Positions 9,345-18,017 of a DNA stretch of 64,000 bases are shown here, piece by piece. Below the pieces are notes generated by a model. It was not told where the DNA came from. It ran no database searches and saw nothing but the letters and a program-made list of their open reading frames with translations. The translations under genes were made by a program, and so were the position numbers. The DNA comes from Ruminococcus sp. AF46-10NS (GTDB lineage Bacteria > Bacillota > Clostridia > Lachnospirales > Lachnospiraceae): assembly GCF_003474435.1 (NCBI RefSeq), contig NZ_QRNF01000004.1, forward strand, positions 78,926 through 142,925, read 5' to 3'. The stretch's first letter is position 1. Each line of letters begins with the position of its first letter.

Positions 9345-10061
9345 GTGAAAAAACATCTGATCGAAACGGGAATGGCAGTTCTTATGCTGCTGTGTTTTTA
9401 CATATTGTCAAGAGAGGCAGCCGAAACAGCAGGGAAGCTTGTGGATGTATCTGGGAATATAAAGGAAGAAAAAGTGATTCTGGTGGATGCAGGCCATGGG
9501 GGCGTAGATTCTGGAATGGTGGGAGTGGATGGCCTGAAAGAAAAAGGCATCAATCTTGAGGTATCTCTGAAATTAAAAAAAGTACTGGAAAAAAGAGGTT
9601 ACACAGTTGCCATGACAAGAGAAAAAGATAAAGGACTTTATGAAGAAAACACAAAGAACATGAAAGCCCAGGATCTTCAGAACCGTATTGCATTGATGAA
9701 AGAATACAAGCCGCTTCTTTCTGTCAGTATTCATCAGAACAGCTACAGTGACCCTGCGGTAAAAGGTCCGCAGGTGTTTTTTTATGAAGATTCTGAACAG
9801 GGAAAGAAACTAGCACTTGCTATTCAGAAAAAAATGAACCAGCAGCTGGAGATCAAGAGTCCGCGGATTGCAAAAGGAAACAGAACATACTACCTCCTGA
9901 AGAGAAGTGAATGTGTGATCAATATCGTGGAATGCGGATTTCTTACCAATCCGGATGAAGCCGGACTTCTGCAGAAAGATGATTACCAACAGAAAGTAGC
10001 TTTAGCCATAGCTGACGGGATCGAAGAATATCTGGAATCAGGGAAGAAGGAAAAAAATTGA
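9345..10061 (+). CDS. cwlD: N-acetylmuramoyl-L-alanine amidase CwlD-like
   Basis: Amidase_3 family zinc enzyme. In Bacillus CwlD removes the stem peptide as the first step of muramic-delta-lactam formation in spore cortex. A single N-terminal membrane segment (METGMAVLMLLCFYILS-like) is followed by VDAGHGGVDSG near residue 48 (Zn His), the second-site Glu in KGINLE, SVSIHQNSY, and the catalytic Glu of IVECGFLTN near 198. The in-frame ATG at 9327 lies inside the terminator stem with no ribosome site. GTG at 9345, 8 bases after GGGGGTG, is the better start (238 residues). Confidence 0.87.
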   Translation: MKKHLIETGMAVLMLLCFYILSREAAETAGKLVDVSGNIKEEKVILVDAGHGGVDSGMVGVDGLKEKGINLEVSLKLKKVLEKRGYTVAMTREKDKGLYEENTKNMKAQDLQNRIALMKEYKPLLSVSIHQNSYSDPAVKGPQVFFYEDSEQGKKLALAIQKKMNQQLEIKSPRIAKGNRTYYLLKRSECVINIVECGFLTNPDEAGLLQKDDYQQKVALAIADGIEEYLESGKKEKN

Positions 10062-10078
10062 AAAAAATGTGAATAGCC

Positions 10079-10107
10079 TTTTCATAGGAAGCCTATTCTG
10101 ATATACT
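10079..10107 (+). promoter_or_regulatory. possible promoter for the membrane glycosylation cassette
   Basis: TTTTCA, 17 bases, TATACT (10102-10107) preceded by TGA. A GAATAG/CTATTC inverted repeat spans the -35 to -10 spacer. Confidence 0.4.
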
Positions 10108-10130
10108 TTACGTGAATTAAGGAGAATCTG

Positions 10131-12122
10131 ATGTTTGGAATCATTTATCTTATATTATGTATATTAACAGGAATGGAAGCAGTGGGGTGTCTGTTTCCGC
10201 GCAGGACGGCTGAAAATGGAAACCGGATATGGGTAATATTGCCTACAGCTTTTGGAACAGGAGTTCTGATGCTCACATGGGCAGTTTATATCATTTCCTG
10301 GATGTTTAGTGTATGTGCGGGGGCAGAACATCCTCTTTTTTATGGAAATCTGCTCGTTATGACTTTGGCAACACTGGTACTGGCAGTTCTTTTTAAGAAA
10401 AAAAAGAAGAATATTTTCCCGGTGGCAGAGGGAATGCTCACCAGAAAGTGGATTCTCAGAAAAGAGATCATTCTGTTTACAGTGGTAGCTGTATTTGTTA
10501 CATGGATGATGTTTTATGTTTTTCATATAAAAGATGGAATTTTGTATTCCGGTTTTTCTGTATTTGGGGATTATGCACCGCATACGGCGATGATGAGATC
10601 TTTTTCCAGGGGAAATAATTTTCCTACCCAGTATCCGCATTATGGCGGACAGGATGTGAAGTATCATTTTATGTTTCAGTTTCTTGTGGGAAATCTGGAA
10701 TATCTGGGGTTACGGATCGATATTGGATATAATCTTGTGAGTATTCTTTCGCTGACAGGATTTCTGATGATCCTCTATGCCATCAGTTACCGGATGTTTC
10801 ACAGTTTCTGCGCAGGTGCTTCGGCCCTTGTGTTTTTCTTTTTCCGCAGCGGAACAGCATTCTGGCAATATCTGTGGGAACATTTCCGTGCAGGAGACCT
10901 GGTGGAAACGCTGAGAGCCAATACATCATTTATCGGTTATACAACCAATGAAAACTGGGGACTCTGGAATTTTAATGTATATCTGAACCAGAGGCATCTG
11001 GCGTTCGGACTTCTGATGGTTTCAGCAGCAGTGTGGATTTTTATGGAATGGCTGGAAGCGGGATGCAGCCACAGTGAAAATGGAATAGTGTGGATTGGAA
11101 AAAGGATTTTTTCTAAAGATGCGTGGGCTGGCAGAAACGTGAAGAGTGCAGTGCTGCTCGGAGTGTTTCTCGGATTAACGGCATTCTGGAATGGTGCGGC
11201 ACTGATCGGAGGACTTCTGATTCTGGCGGGAATGGCAGTATTTTCAGATGGTAAGCTGGATTATGCAATATGTGCGGCACTGGCTGTATTTTTCTCGGAA
11301 CTTCAGTCGAAGCTATTTGTGTCGGGAAGTGTGATGAGCCCTTCTTTTTACTGGGGATTTCTGGCCGAGAACAAAAGCCTTGTCGGTGTGATCGGATATC
11401 TGGCTGAGATCAGCGGATTTTTCTTTGTGGGACTGGTCGTAACAGTTGTATTCCTGAAAAGAAAAGAGAGGGCTGTTCTGTTTGGATTTCTGCTTCCGCT
11501 GGTATTTGCATTTCTGGTATCACTGACACCGGATATCAATGTGAACCACAAGTATGTAATGATCTCGTATGCTTTTACAGCTGTTTTCTGGGGATGGACT
11601 GTGAGAAGGATTTTCCTTGCAGGAAAAACGGGCTGGAAGAAATGGCTGGGTAGAGTAGTCTGCGGGATTCTGTGTATCTGTCTTACACTGACGGGAATTT
11701 ATGATTATGTGATTATTTTAAGAGATAATGATTCCGGACACCGGGTGACTGTAAATATGAACAGCGATCTTACAGACTGGCTTTCTGAGAATCTTCATAA
11801 AGAAGATTTGCTTCTGACACCTGAGTATACTATGAATGAAGTGACGATGGCAGGAGTGATGCTTTATTGCGGATGGCCGTATTATGCGTGGTCAGCTGGT
11901 TATGATACTTATTACAGGGCAGAGCAGGCAGTCACTATTTATACAACGGACGATCAGAATGTTCTGAAAGAAACCGTCAAGCAGGAGAAGATCACGTATA
12001 TTCTGTTTGAAGACGGTATGTCATTTGAAAGTCAGGAGTGCCGTGAAGACATTATCAGAGAGACATATCCGCTGGTTTATACTTCGGAGGATGGGAGAAT
12101 AAGAATCTATGAAACAAGATAG
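10131..12122 (+). CDS. polytopic membrane protein, DUF2298-like, putative GT-C glycosyltransferase
   Basis: 663 residues, about a dozen hydrophobic segments over the first 540, then a soluble C-terminal domain. An external loop holds GDYAPHTAMMRSF and HYGGQDVKYHF near residue 150-180, comparable to DYGFMEAMMRS and YYYGGQYF in the third gene of this cassette. C-terminal parts also correspond (KITYILFEDG against DISYIFVGGQ). The two are therefore probably distant paralogues. The layout fits GT-C enzymes that use polyprenyl-phosphate sugars outside the membrane, but no donor or acceptor can be named. The next gene starts inside its last codons. Confidence 0.7.
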   Translation: MFGIIYLILCILTGMEAVGCLFPRRTAENGNRIWVILPTAFGTGVLMLTWAVYIISWMFSVCAGAEHPLFYGNLLVMTLATLVLAVLFKKKKKNIFPVAEGMLTRKWILRKEIILFTVVAVFVTWMMFYVFHIKDGILYSGFSVFGDYAPHTAMMRSFSRGNNFPTQYPHYGGQDVKYHFMFQFLVGNLEYLGLRIDIGYNLVSILSLTGFLMILYAISYRMFHSFCAGASALVFFFFRSGTAFWQYLWEHFRAGDLVETLRANTSFIGYTTNENWGLWNFNVYLNQRHLAFGLLMVSAAVWIFMEWLEAGCSHSENGIVWIGKRIFSKDAWAGRNVKSAVLLGVFLGLTAFWNGAALIGGLLILAGMAVFSDGKLDYAICAALAVFFSELQSKLFVSGSVMSPSFYWGFLAENKSLVGVIGYLAEISGFFFVGLVVTVVFLKRKERAVLFGFLLPLVFAFLVSLTPDINVNHKYVMISYAFTAVFWGWTVRRIFLAGKTGWKKWLGRVVCGILCICLTLTGIYDYVIILRDNDSGHRVTVNMNSDLTDWLSENLHKEDLLLTPEYTMNEVTMAGVMLYCGWPYYAWSAGYDTYYRAEQAVTIYTTDDQNVLKETVKQEKITYILFEDGMSFESQECREDIIRETYPLVYTSEDGRIRIYETR

Positions 12123-12819
12123 TTTATATATTATTATGCCGGCGTACAACGAAGAAAAAAATATCGGTTCTGTAATCGAACAGTGGTATCCGGTAGTTGA
12201 GAAGATCGGTGCCGGCAGCCGACTGGTGATCCTCAATGATGGGAGTAAAGACGGAACATATAAGAAAATTCAGAAATATCAGGAAAAGTATGATCGCCTG
12301 ATAGGAATTGACAAGCCTAATGAAGGACATGGCGGAACAATTCTGAAAGGTTATCATTATGCTGTTGATGCAGGAGCTGATTATGTGTTTCAGACAGATT
12401 CAGACGGACAGACACTGCCTGAAGAGTTCTGGCAGTTCTGGGAAAAACGAAAAAAATGCGGACTTCTTATCGGCTACCGCAAAAAAAGAGAAGATGGTCT
12501 GTCCAGGATTTTTGTGACAAGAGTTCTGCGTCTTGTGCTGTTTCTGATCTTTGGAACCTGGGTAAAAGATGCGAATACTCCATACCGTCTCATGCGTGGA
12601 AAACAGCTGGAGAAAGTCCTGAAAAGAATTCCGGACGGTTTTTTTCTTTCCAATGTGCTGATGACGGTGATCTATGAGAAACATCATCTGTATGTAGAGT
12701 ATATTCCAATTACTTTTCGGCCTCGTCAGGCAGGAAAGAATTCTATTAACATGAAACGGATCGCAGGCATCGGCAGACAGGCACTGGGAGATTTTATCCG
12801 TCTGCGTCACAGGATCTGA
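12109..12819 (+). CDS. family 2 glycosyltransferase, DPM1/GtrB-like
   Basis: 236 residues with GT-A fold signatures: MPAYNEEKNI, LNDGSKDGT, the metal-binding QTDSDGQT near residue 95, and DANTPYRLMRG, typical of dolichyl/undecaprenyl-phosphate sugar synthases. There are no C-terminal membrane helices, unlike GtrB, so it resembles the soluble DPM1 type. It is expected to load a sugar from a nucleotide donor onto a polyprenyl phosphate for the two flanking membrane proteins. The ATG overlaps the preceding gene by 14 bases, so the cassette is translationally linked. Confidence 0.85.
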   Translation: MKQDSLYIIMPAYNEEKNIGSVIEQWYPVVEKIGAGSRLVILNDGSKDGTYKKIQKYQEKYDRLIGIDKPNEGHGGTILKGYHYAVDAGADYVFQTDSDGQTLPEEFWQFWEKRKKCGLLIGYRKKREDGLSRIFVTRVLRLVLFLIFGTWVKDANTPYRLMRGKQLEKVLKRIPDGFFLSNVLMTVIYEKHHLYVEYIPITFRPRQAGKNSINMKRIAGIGRQALGDFIRLRHRI

Positions 12820-12837
12820 TACAGGAGGAAAGAACCG

Positions 12838-15090
12838 ATGAAAACAAAAATCAGGGAAACACTTCCGGAGATCATAGCAGCTGTAATTCTGGCTGCACTT
12901 TCTGCGTATCTCCTGCAAGGAGATGTATGGACATTCTGGACATGGTGGCTTCTGGCACTGTTTATGGGAATGGTGGCAATGCCGCTGACAGGAAGATTAT
13001 TTGAAGGATTTGAGGATAAAGGCTGGCTTTTTTCCAAGGTGCTGGCTATTGCTGTAACAGGATTTCTCACATGGTTTCTGGTCGCGTTGGAAATCTTATC
13101 CTTTACAGCAGCTGTGTGTATTGGCGTGTCTGTTGCGTGTGCTGTGGTCTGTGCGGTGATCTTCCATATCCAGCTGAAAAAAGATATTGAATGTTATCCC
13201 ACAGGAAAAATACGGCTTATCATTCGTGAGGAACTGCTGTTTTTCGGTATTTTTCTTATGTGGACATACCTGGCAGGATTCCGTCCGCAGGCATATGGGA
13301 CAGAGAAATTCATGGACTATGGATTTATGGAAGCTATGATGCGCAGTACAACACTTCCTGCGCGTGATCTGTGGTATTCGGAGGGTACGATCAATTATTA
13401 CTATGGCGGACAGTATTTTGCAGTGTTCCTTACAAAACTTACGGGCAGCAGAGTGGAAGTTACCTATAATCTGATGCGTACTTTTGTAGCTGCATTTGCT
13501 TTTGTATTTCCATTTTCTATTGTACGGCAGATGATGAAGGACAGGCTGTACGGACGTATGGAGGGCAGAAAAAAATATCTTCCGTCTGTGGCAGGCGTGA
13601 CAGCCGGAGTTGCAGTTTCCATTGCCGGAAATGTGCATTATATTGTATATCGCTGTGTGATTCCAATGATTCAGAAATTGAAAGGTGTGGAGGAAACAGA
13701 AAGCTACTGGTTCCCGGATGCTACCCGTTATATTGGATATAATCCGGTAAATGAAAGTGATAAGACCATTCATGAATTTCCATGCTATTCTTTTGTGCTG
13801 GGAGATCTTCATGCACATGTGGTCAATGTGATGTTTGTGATATTCCTTGTGGGGCTTCTTTACGCCTGGATGAAGATGATCCGAAAGAGAGGGTCGGAGC
13901 CGGAAAAACAGGATCCGAGAGATTTCTGGCTCAGACAGCTTCTGATGCCCCATATTATTCTGGCCGCTGTACTTCTGGGAATGTTCCAGTGGACTAACTA
14001 CTGGGATTTTGTGATCTATTTTGTGGTGACAGGCGGTGTGTTGTTGTTTGTAAATATCATCCGCTTTGAAGGAAAAACGGTCCGCATCCTGGCAGTGACA
14101 GCTGTGCAGGCAGTGGAGATCATTGCAGTTTCCTATCTTGTGATACTGCCGTTTACTCTGAAATTTGATACTATGGTACAGGGTGTGGCACTTGCACAGC
14201 ACCATTCTCTGTGGTATCAGCTTGTGATCCTCTGGGGACTTCCGGTGATCCTTACTGTGCTGCTGATCATATCCATTCTTATGGAGAAACTTAAAGGAAT
14301 GAAGAAAAAGAGCCTGTACAGATTGATGGAGACTGTTTCCATTCCTGATCTGTTTGCGATTATCATGGGGCTGTGTGCAATTGGATTGATCGTGATTCCG
14401 GAGCTTGTGTATGTAAGAGATATTTATGAAAATGGAAATGCCAGGGCAAACACCATGTTCAAACTTACATATCAGGCGTATATTCTATTTGGAATGACAA
14501 TGGGATATGGAATCTACAGACTGATAGCAGTATCAAAGCAGAAAATCTTCAGGATCCTTTCAGGAGCAGGCCTTGTGGTACTGATCTGGACAGTGGGATA
14601 TTTCGGAAATGCAGTTCATTCCTGGTTCGGAGAAGTGTGGGATCCGTCTCAGTACCAGGGTCTGGATGCAACGACTTTCCTTGAGAGTGATTTTCCGCAG
14701 GATGCAGCAGCTATCCGCTGGCTGAAAGAAAATATTGAAGGAGCCCCGGTTGTTCTGGAGGCTAATGGGGACAGTTACACTGGTTATGAGAGAGTTTCCG
14801 CATCAACAGGACTTCCGACTGTTCTGGGCTGGTATGTGCATGAGTGGCTGTGGAGAAATGATGTGCCGGATCTGAATGAGAAGAGTGCGGATATAGAGAC
14901 GATTTACACTTCCGCAGATGAAGAAACAGTGAAAGAACTGATCAGGAGATATGACATTTCCTATATATTTGTAGGCGGACAGGAACAGGAGAAATACGGT
15001 ACGGCACTTAATGACAGTTTGCTTCAGAGTCTTGGAAGCATTGTTTACGAAGATGATATGACAGGAACTTATATTGTAAAAGTAAACTGA
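12838..15090 (+). CDS. DUF2298 (YYY-type) membrane protein, putative GT-C glycosyltransferase
   Basis: 750 residues with many hydrophobic segments and a soluble C-terminal domain (from about 600). The diagnostic region GTEKFMDYGFMEAMMRSTTLPARDLWYSEGTINYYYGGQY, split here by residues 155-195, is characteristic of DUF2298 (Chlor_Arch_YYY) proteins. ARANTMFKLTYQAYILFG near 535 is a second conserved block. Biochemical function is unknown for the family. Context beside a polyprenyl-phosphate sugar synthase suggests surface glycan assembly. An AGGAGG site sits 18 bases after the previous stop. It is the last gene of the cassette. Confidence 0.8.
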   Translation: MKTKIRETLPEIIAAVILAALSAYLLQGDVWTFWTWWLLALFMGMVAMPLTGRLFEGFEDKGWLFSKVLAIAVTGFLTWFLVALEILSFTAAVCIGVSVACAVVCAVIFHIQLKKDIECYPTGKIRLIIREELLFFGIFLMWTYLAGFRPQAYGTEKFMDYGFMEAMMRSTTLPARDLWYSEGTINYYYGGQYFAVFLTKLTGSRVEVTYNLMRTFVAAFAFVFPFSIVRQMMKDRLYGRMEGRKKYLPSVAGVTAGVAVSIAGNVHYIVYRCVIPMIQKLKGVEETESYWFPDATRYIGYNPVNESDKTIHEFPCYSFVLGDLHAHVVNVMFVIFLVGLLYAWMKMIRKRGSEPEKQDPRDFWLRQLLMPHIILAAVLLGMFQWTNYWDFVIYFVVTGGVLLFVNIIRFEGKTVRILAVTAVQAVEIIAVSYLVILPFTLKFDTMVQGVALAQHHSLWYQLVILWGLPVILTVLLIISILMEKLKGMKKKSLYRLMETVSIPDLFAIIMGLCAIGLIVIPELVYVRDIYENGNARANTMFKLTYQAYILFGMTMGYGIYRLIAVSKQKIFRILSGAGLVVLIWTVGYFGNAVHSWFGEVWDPSQYQGLDATTFLESDFPQDAAAIRWLKENIEGAPVVLEANGDSYTGYERVSASTGLPTVLGWYVHEWLWRNDVPDLNEKSADIETIYTSADEETVKELIRRYDISYIFVGGQEQEKYGTALNDSLLQSLGSIVYEDDMTGTYIVKVN

Positions 15091-15141
15091 GGTATTGTGA
15101 GTGCTGGCAATATCATATGAATTATACAAAGTGGAGCAGGA

Positions 15142-15171
15142 TTGACAATTTTTCCATAACAACGCTATAAT
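15142..15171 (+). promoter_or_regulatory. strong sigma-A-type promoter
   Basis: Consensus TTGACA (15142-15147), 18 bases, consensus TATAAT (15166-15171). It drives the HD-domain gene and probably the genes through 17841. Confidence 0.88.
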
Positions 15172-15245
15172 AGAGCTATTACAGAGATACAGCATGTGCT
15201 GTACAGTAAAGGTTACGACATGGCAGCTGAGAGGAGGAATACATT

Positions 15246-15827
15246 ATGAACAGAATTGACAGACTCTACATGGAAATGATCCGGTTTTATCAGGGGGATC
15301 CCAGACATATTCAGCATTTTGTGAAAGTGCACAGTTTTTCCAGACTGATAGGTCAGGCGGAGGGACTGGATGAAGAACAGATGTATATACTCGAGGCGGC
15401 AGCTCTTGTCCATGATATTGGAATCAAGATCGGAATGGAGAAATACGGCCGGTCTGACGGTAAGGTTCAGGAACTGGAAGGACCGGCAGCTGCGCGTGAG
15501 ATGATGACCAGACTTGGTTTCCGTGAGAATGTGATAAGCAGAGTGGAGTATCTTGTTGGACATCATCATACATACAAGGATATTGACGGTCTGGACTATC
15601 AGGTTCTGGTTGAGGCTGATTTTCTTGTAAATTATTTTGAGGATGATCTTGATAAGAAACATATCAGGAAAAGTGCAGAAAAGATTTTTAAGACAGAAAC
15701 AGGTAAAAAGATTGTAAAAGAGATGTTTTTCCCGGAGACTTTTCAGAAGTCGGAGACATGGGCGCAGGATGCGCTGCAGGATCTGGAGGATTTTATTGAA
15801 GAGCAGGGGATTTACATCAGACAGTAA
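15246..15827 (+). CDS. HD-domain phosphohydrolase
   Basis: 193 residues with an HD superfamily metal site: HFVKVHSFSR, LVHDIGIKIG (the HD pair near residue 58), GHHHTY and EADFLVNYFED near 125. Such proteins hydrolyse phosphate esters of nucleotides, and the substrate here is not evident. GAGAGGAGG precedes the ATG. Its stop overlaps the next start by one base (TAATG). The cluster with tsaC, rpiB and dCMP deaminase suggests a housekeeping role. Confidence 0.85.
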   Translation: MNRIDRLYMEMIRFYQGDPRHIQHFVKVHSFSRLIGQAEGLDEEQMYILEAAALVHDIGIKIGMEKYGRSDGKVQELEGPAAAREMMTRLGFRENVISRVEYLVGHHHTYKDIDGLDYQVLVEADFLVNYFEDDLDKKHIRKSAEKIFKTETGKKIVKEMFFPETFQKSETWAQDALQDLEDFIEEQGIYIRQ

Positions 15828-16920
15828 TGGAGCGTAAGATGAAAGCAGAAATAGCAGTAATGACAGCGGAAAATATAGATGAAGATGCGATCAGAAGAGG
15901 CGGTGAAATCCTGAAAAATGGCGGTCTGGTAGCATTTCCCACAGAGACGGTATATGGTCTTGGCGGCAATGCACTTGATCCGAAGGCTTCTATGAAGATC
16001 TATGCAGCCAAGGGAAGACCTTCTGATAACCCGTTGATCGTACATATTGCAGATATCCGTGATCTTGACAGGATCGTTACGGAAGTGCCTGAGAAGGCAA
16101 GGATATTGGCTGATAAATACTGGCCGGGTCCGCTGACTATGATTCTTCCGAAGGCAGATATTGTGCCGAAGGAGACAACAGGCGGGCTTGACAGCGTTGC
16201 TGTACGCTTCCCAAGCGACCGGATCGCCCAGAAGCTGATCCGATCGGCAGGGGGCTATGTGGCAGCACCAAGTGCCAATACGTCCGGTAGACCAAGTCCT
16301 ACCACTGCACAGCATGTTGCAGAAGATCTGGGAGAGGCCATTGATATGATCATTGACGGCGGACAGGTAAATATCGGACTGGATCTACGATCGTGGATTT
16401 CACAGAGGATATTCCGGTTGTTCTGAGACCTGGTTATATTTCCCTGGAAATGCTGCAGGAAACACTGGGGGATGTACGGATGGATAAGGGGCTGATCAAG
16501 CCGGACAGCAAGGTTCATCCCAAGGCACCGGGAATGAAGTACCGTCATTATGCTCCAAAAGCAGACCTTGCCATTGTAGAAGGTCCGACAGAGCAGGTAA
16601 TCGCTGAGATAGAAAAGAGGGCGAAAGAAGCGGAGGAGAAGGGACAGAAAGTGGGGATCATTGCAACGGATGAGACGAAAGGCAGATATTCCCACGGTAT
16701 TATCAAGAGCATCGGAAGCCGCGAACAGGAGGAAACCATTGCGCACCATCTCTATGAGGTGCTGCGTGATTTTGACAGCTGTAATGTAAGTGCCATTTAC
16801 TCAGAGGCATTTTTTACACCAAGAATGGGACAGGCGATCATGAACCGCTTACTGAAAGCGGCTGGTCATAAAATTATTAATGTACAGGAGGAAGAAGAAA
16901 ATGATAGCACTGGGATGTGA
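15827..16920 (+). CDS. tsaC: L-threonylcarbamoyladenylate synthase (Sua5/YwlC type), frameshifted
   Basis: Makes threonylcarbamoyl-AMP for t6A37 modification of ANN-decoding tRNAs. The first part has the YrdC fold (GGLVAFPTETVYGLGGNA, KGRPSDNPLIVHI, PGPLTMIL, SVAVRFPS, APSANTSGRPSPTTA). The second part, in another frame, continues from STIVDFTEDIPVVLRPG to the Sua5 C-terminal domain (KYRHYAPKADLAIVEG). One base is missing near 16382-16384. As read the product stops at 16426, after the catalytic domain. Repaired length is about 364 residues. The gene end overlaps the rpiB start by 20 bases. Confidence 0.9.
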
Positions 16921-17329
16921 TCACGGCGGATATGAGCTGATGCAGGAGGTTAAGAAACATCTGGAAGAGAGAGGCCTTGAGTACAGGGATTTCGGATGCA
17001 ACGGACCGGAATCCGTAGATTATCCGGTATACGGAAAAAAAGTTGCACAGGCTGTTCAGAGCGGAGAATGTGAGAATGGAATACTGATCTGCGGAACAGG
17101 AATCGGAATTTCCATCACAGCCAATAAATTCAAAGGAATCCGCGCAGCACTTTGCACAGACTGCTTTACAGCAGAAGCTACAAGACTTCATAATAATGCC
17201 AATATTCTGGCTATGGGGGGACGCGTGGTAGGTCCTGGACTTGCACTGAAGATTGTAGATACTTTCCTGGATACACCGTTTTCCAATGATGAGCGTCATA
17301 TCAGAAGAATCAATATGATCGAGGATTAA
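16901..17329 (+). CDS. rpiB: ribose-5-phosphate isomerase B
   Basis: Interconverts ribose-5-phosphate and ribulose-5-phosphate in the non-oxidative pentose phosphate pathway. It has 142 residues from the ATG at 16901 (AGGAGG upstream), which yields the family start MIALGCDHGGYEL. Other signatures are the active-site Cys in GILICGTGIGISITANK and the block CFTAEATRLHNNANILAMGGRVVG. Longer upstream in-frame codons have no support. The location next to the Sua5 gene matches the ywlC-ywlF neighbourhood of Bacillus. Confidence 0.95.
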   Translation: MIALGCDHGGYELMQEVKKHLEERGLEYRDFGCNGPESVDYPVYGKKVAQAVQSGECENGILICGTGIGISITANKFKGIRAALCTDCFTAEATRLHNNANILAMGGRVVGPGLALKIVDTFLDTPFSNDERHIRRINMIED

Positions 17330-17347
17330 AGAAAAGAGGATTGCCGT

Positions 17348-17841
17348 ATGGAGAAAAAGGGACAGAAACGGCAGGGGTATCTTTCCTGGGATGAGTATTT
17401 TATGGGAGTTGCCATGCTTTCCGGTATGCGTTCTAAAGACCCACATTCGCAGGTTGGTGCCTGTATCGTAAGTGAGGATAACAAAATCTTGTCTATGGGG
17501 TACAATGGATTTCCCCAGGGATGTTCAGATGATGAGTTTCCCTGGGGAAGAGAGGGAGATCCGTTGGATACCAAATATCTCTATGTGACACATAGTGAGC
17601 TGAATGCTATCCTGAATTACAGGGGCGGAAGCTGGAAGGTGCCAAGCTTTATGTATCATTGTTCCCCTGCAATGAATGTGCCAAGGCGATTATTCAGGCA
17701 GGGATCAAGACGATCGTGTATGACTGTGATAAATATGCAGATACTCCGTCTGTGATCGCCTCCAAGAAGATGTTGGATGCAGCAGGAGTGCGATATTATA
17801 AGTATAACCGTACAGACAGAGAGATCATGATCAAGGTTTGA
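17348..17841 (+). CDS. comEB: dCMP deaminase (ComEB-like), frameshifted
   Basis: Deaminates dCMP to dUMP for thymidylate supply. The first frame carries WDEYFMGVAMLSGMRSKDPHSQVGACIV and the zinc-site/catalytic HSELNAILN. The second carries the PCNECAK zinc motif and ends YYKYNRTDREIMIKV. The frames meet at 17632-17634, where one base is missing (GCTGGAAGG should read GGAAGCCTGGAAGG or similar). As read, the first frame loses both zinc cysteines, so the product would be inactive. Repaired length is 164 residues, the family norm. Confidence 0.88.
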
Positions 17842-17913
17842 AAACATCATGAGATAAGAATATAAGCAGGAGACATGGTTGCTGACCCGAGGGATCAGCA
17901 GCGAAGTATAAAG

Positions 17914-17949
17914 ATAGCAGCTGGGATATGATCCCCAGCTGCTGTTTTG
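17914..17949 (+). terminator. terminator after the dCMP deaminase gene
   Basis: AGCAGCTGGG and CCCAGCTGCT form a perfect 10-bp stem around ATATGATC, followed by GTTTT. Confidence 0.88.
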
Positions 17950-18017
17950 CAATTTTCAGATATTTGAGTTCAGATTATTTTTATCTGGATTCGCAGAGTG
18001 TTGTACAGGAATTTCCG

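Noticed and set aside
13096..14205. 369-residue minus-strand frame
   Set aside because: Antisense to the DUF2298 gene, His/Cys-rich without any domain, no ribosome site.
16379..16390. Programmed frameshifting in tsaC or other broken genes
   Set aside because: No slippery heptamer with a downstream pseudoknot was seen at the breaks, the contexts differ, and the families are not known to recode.
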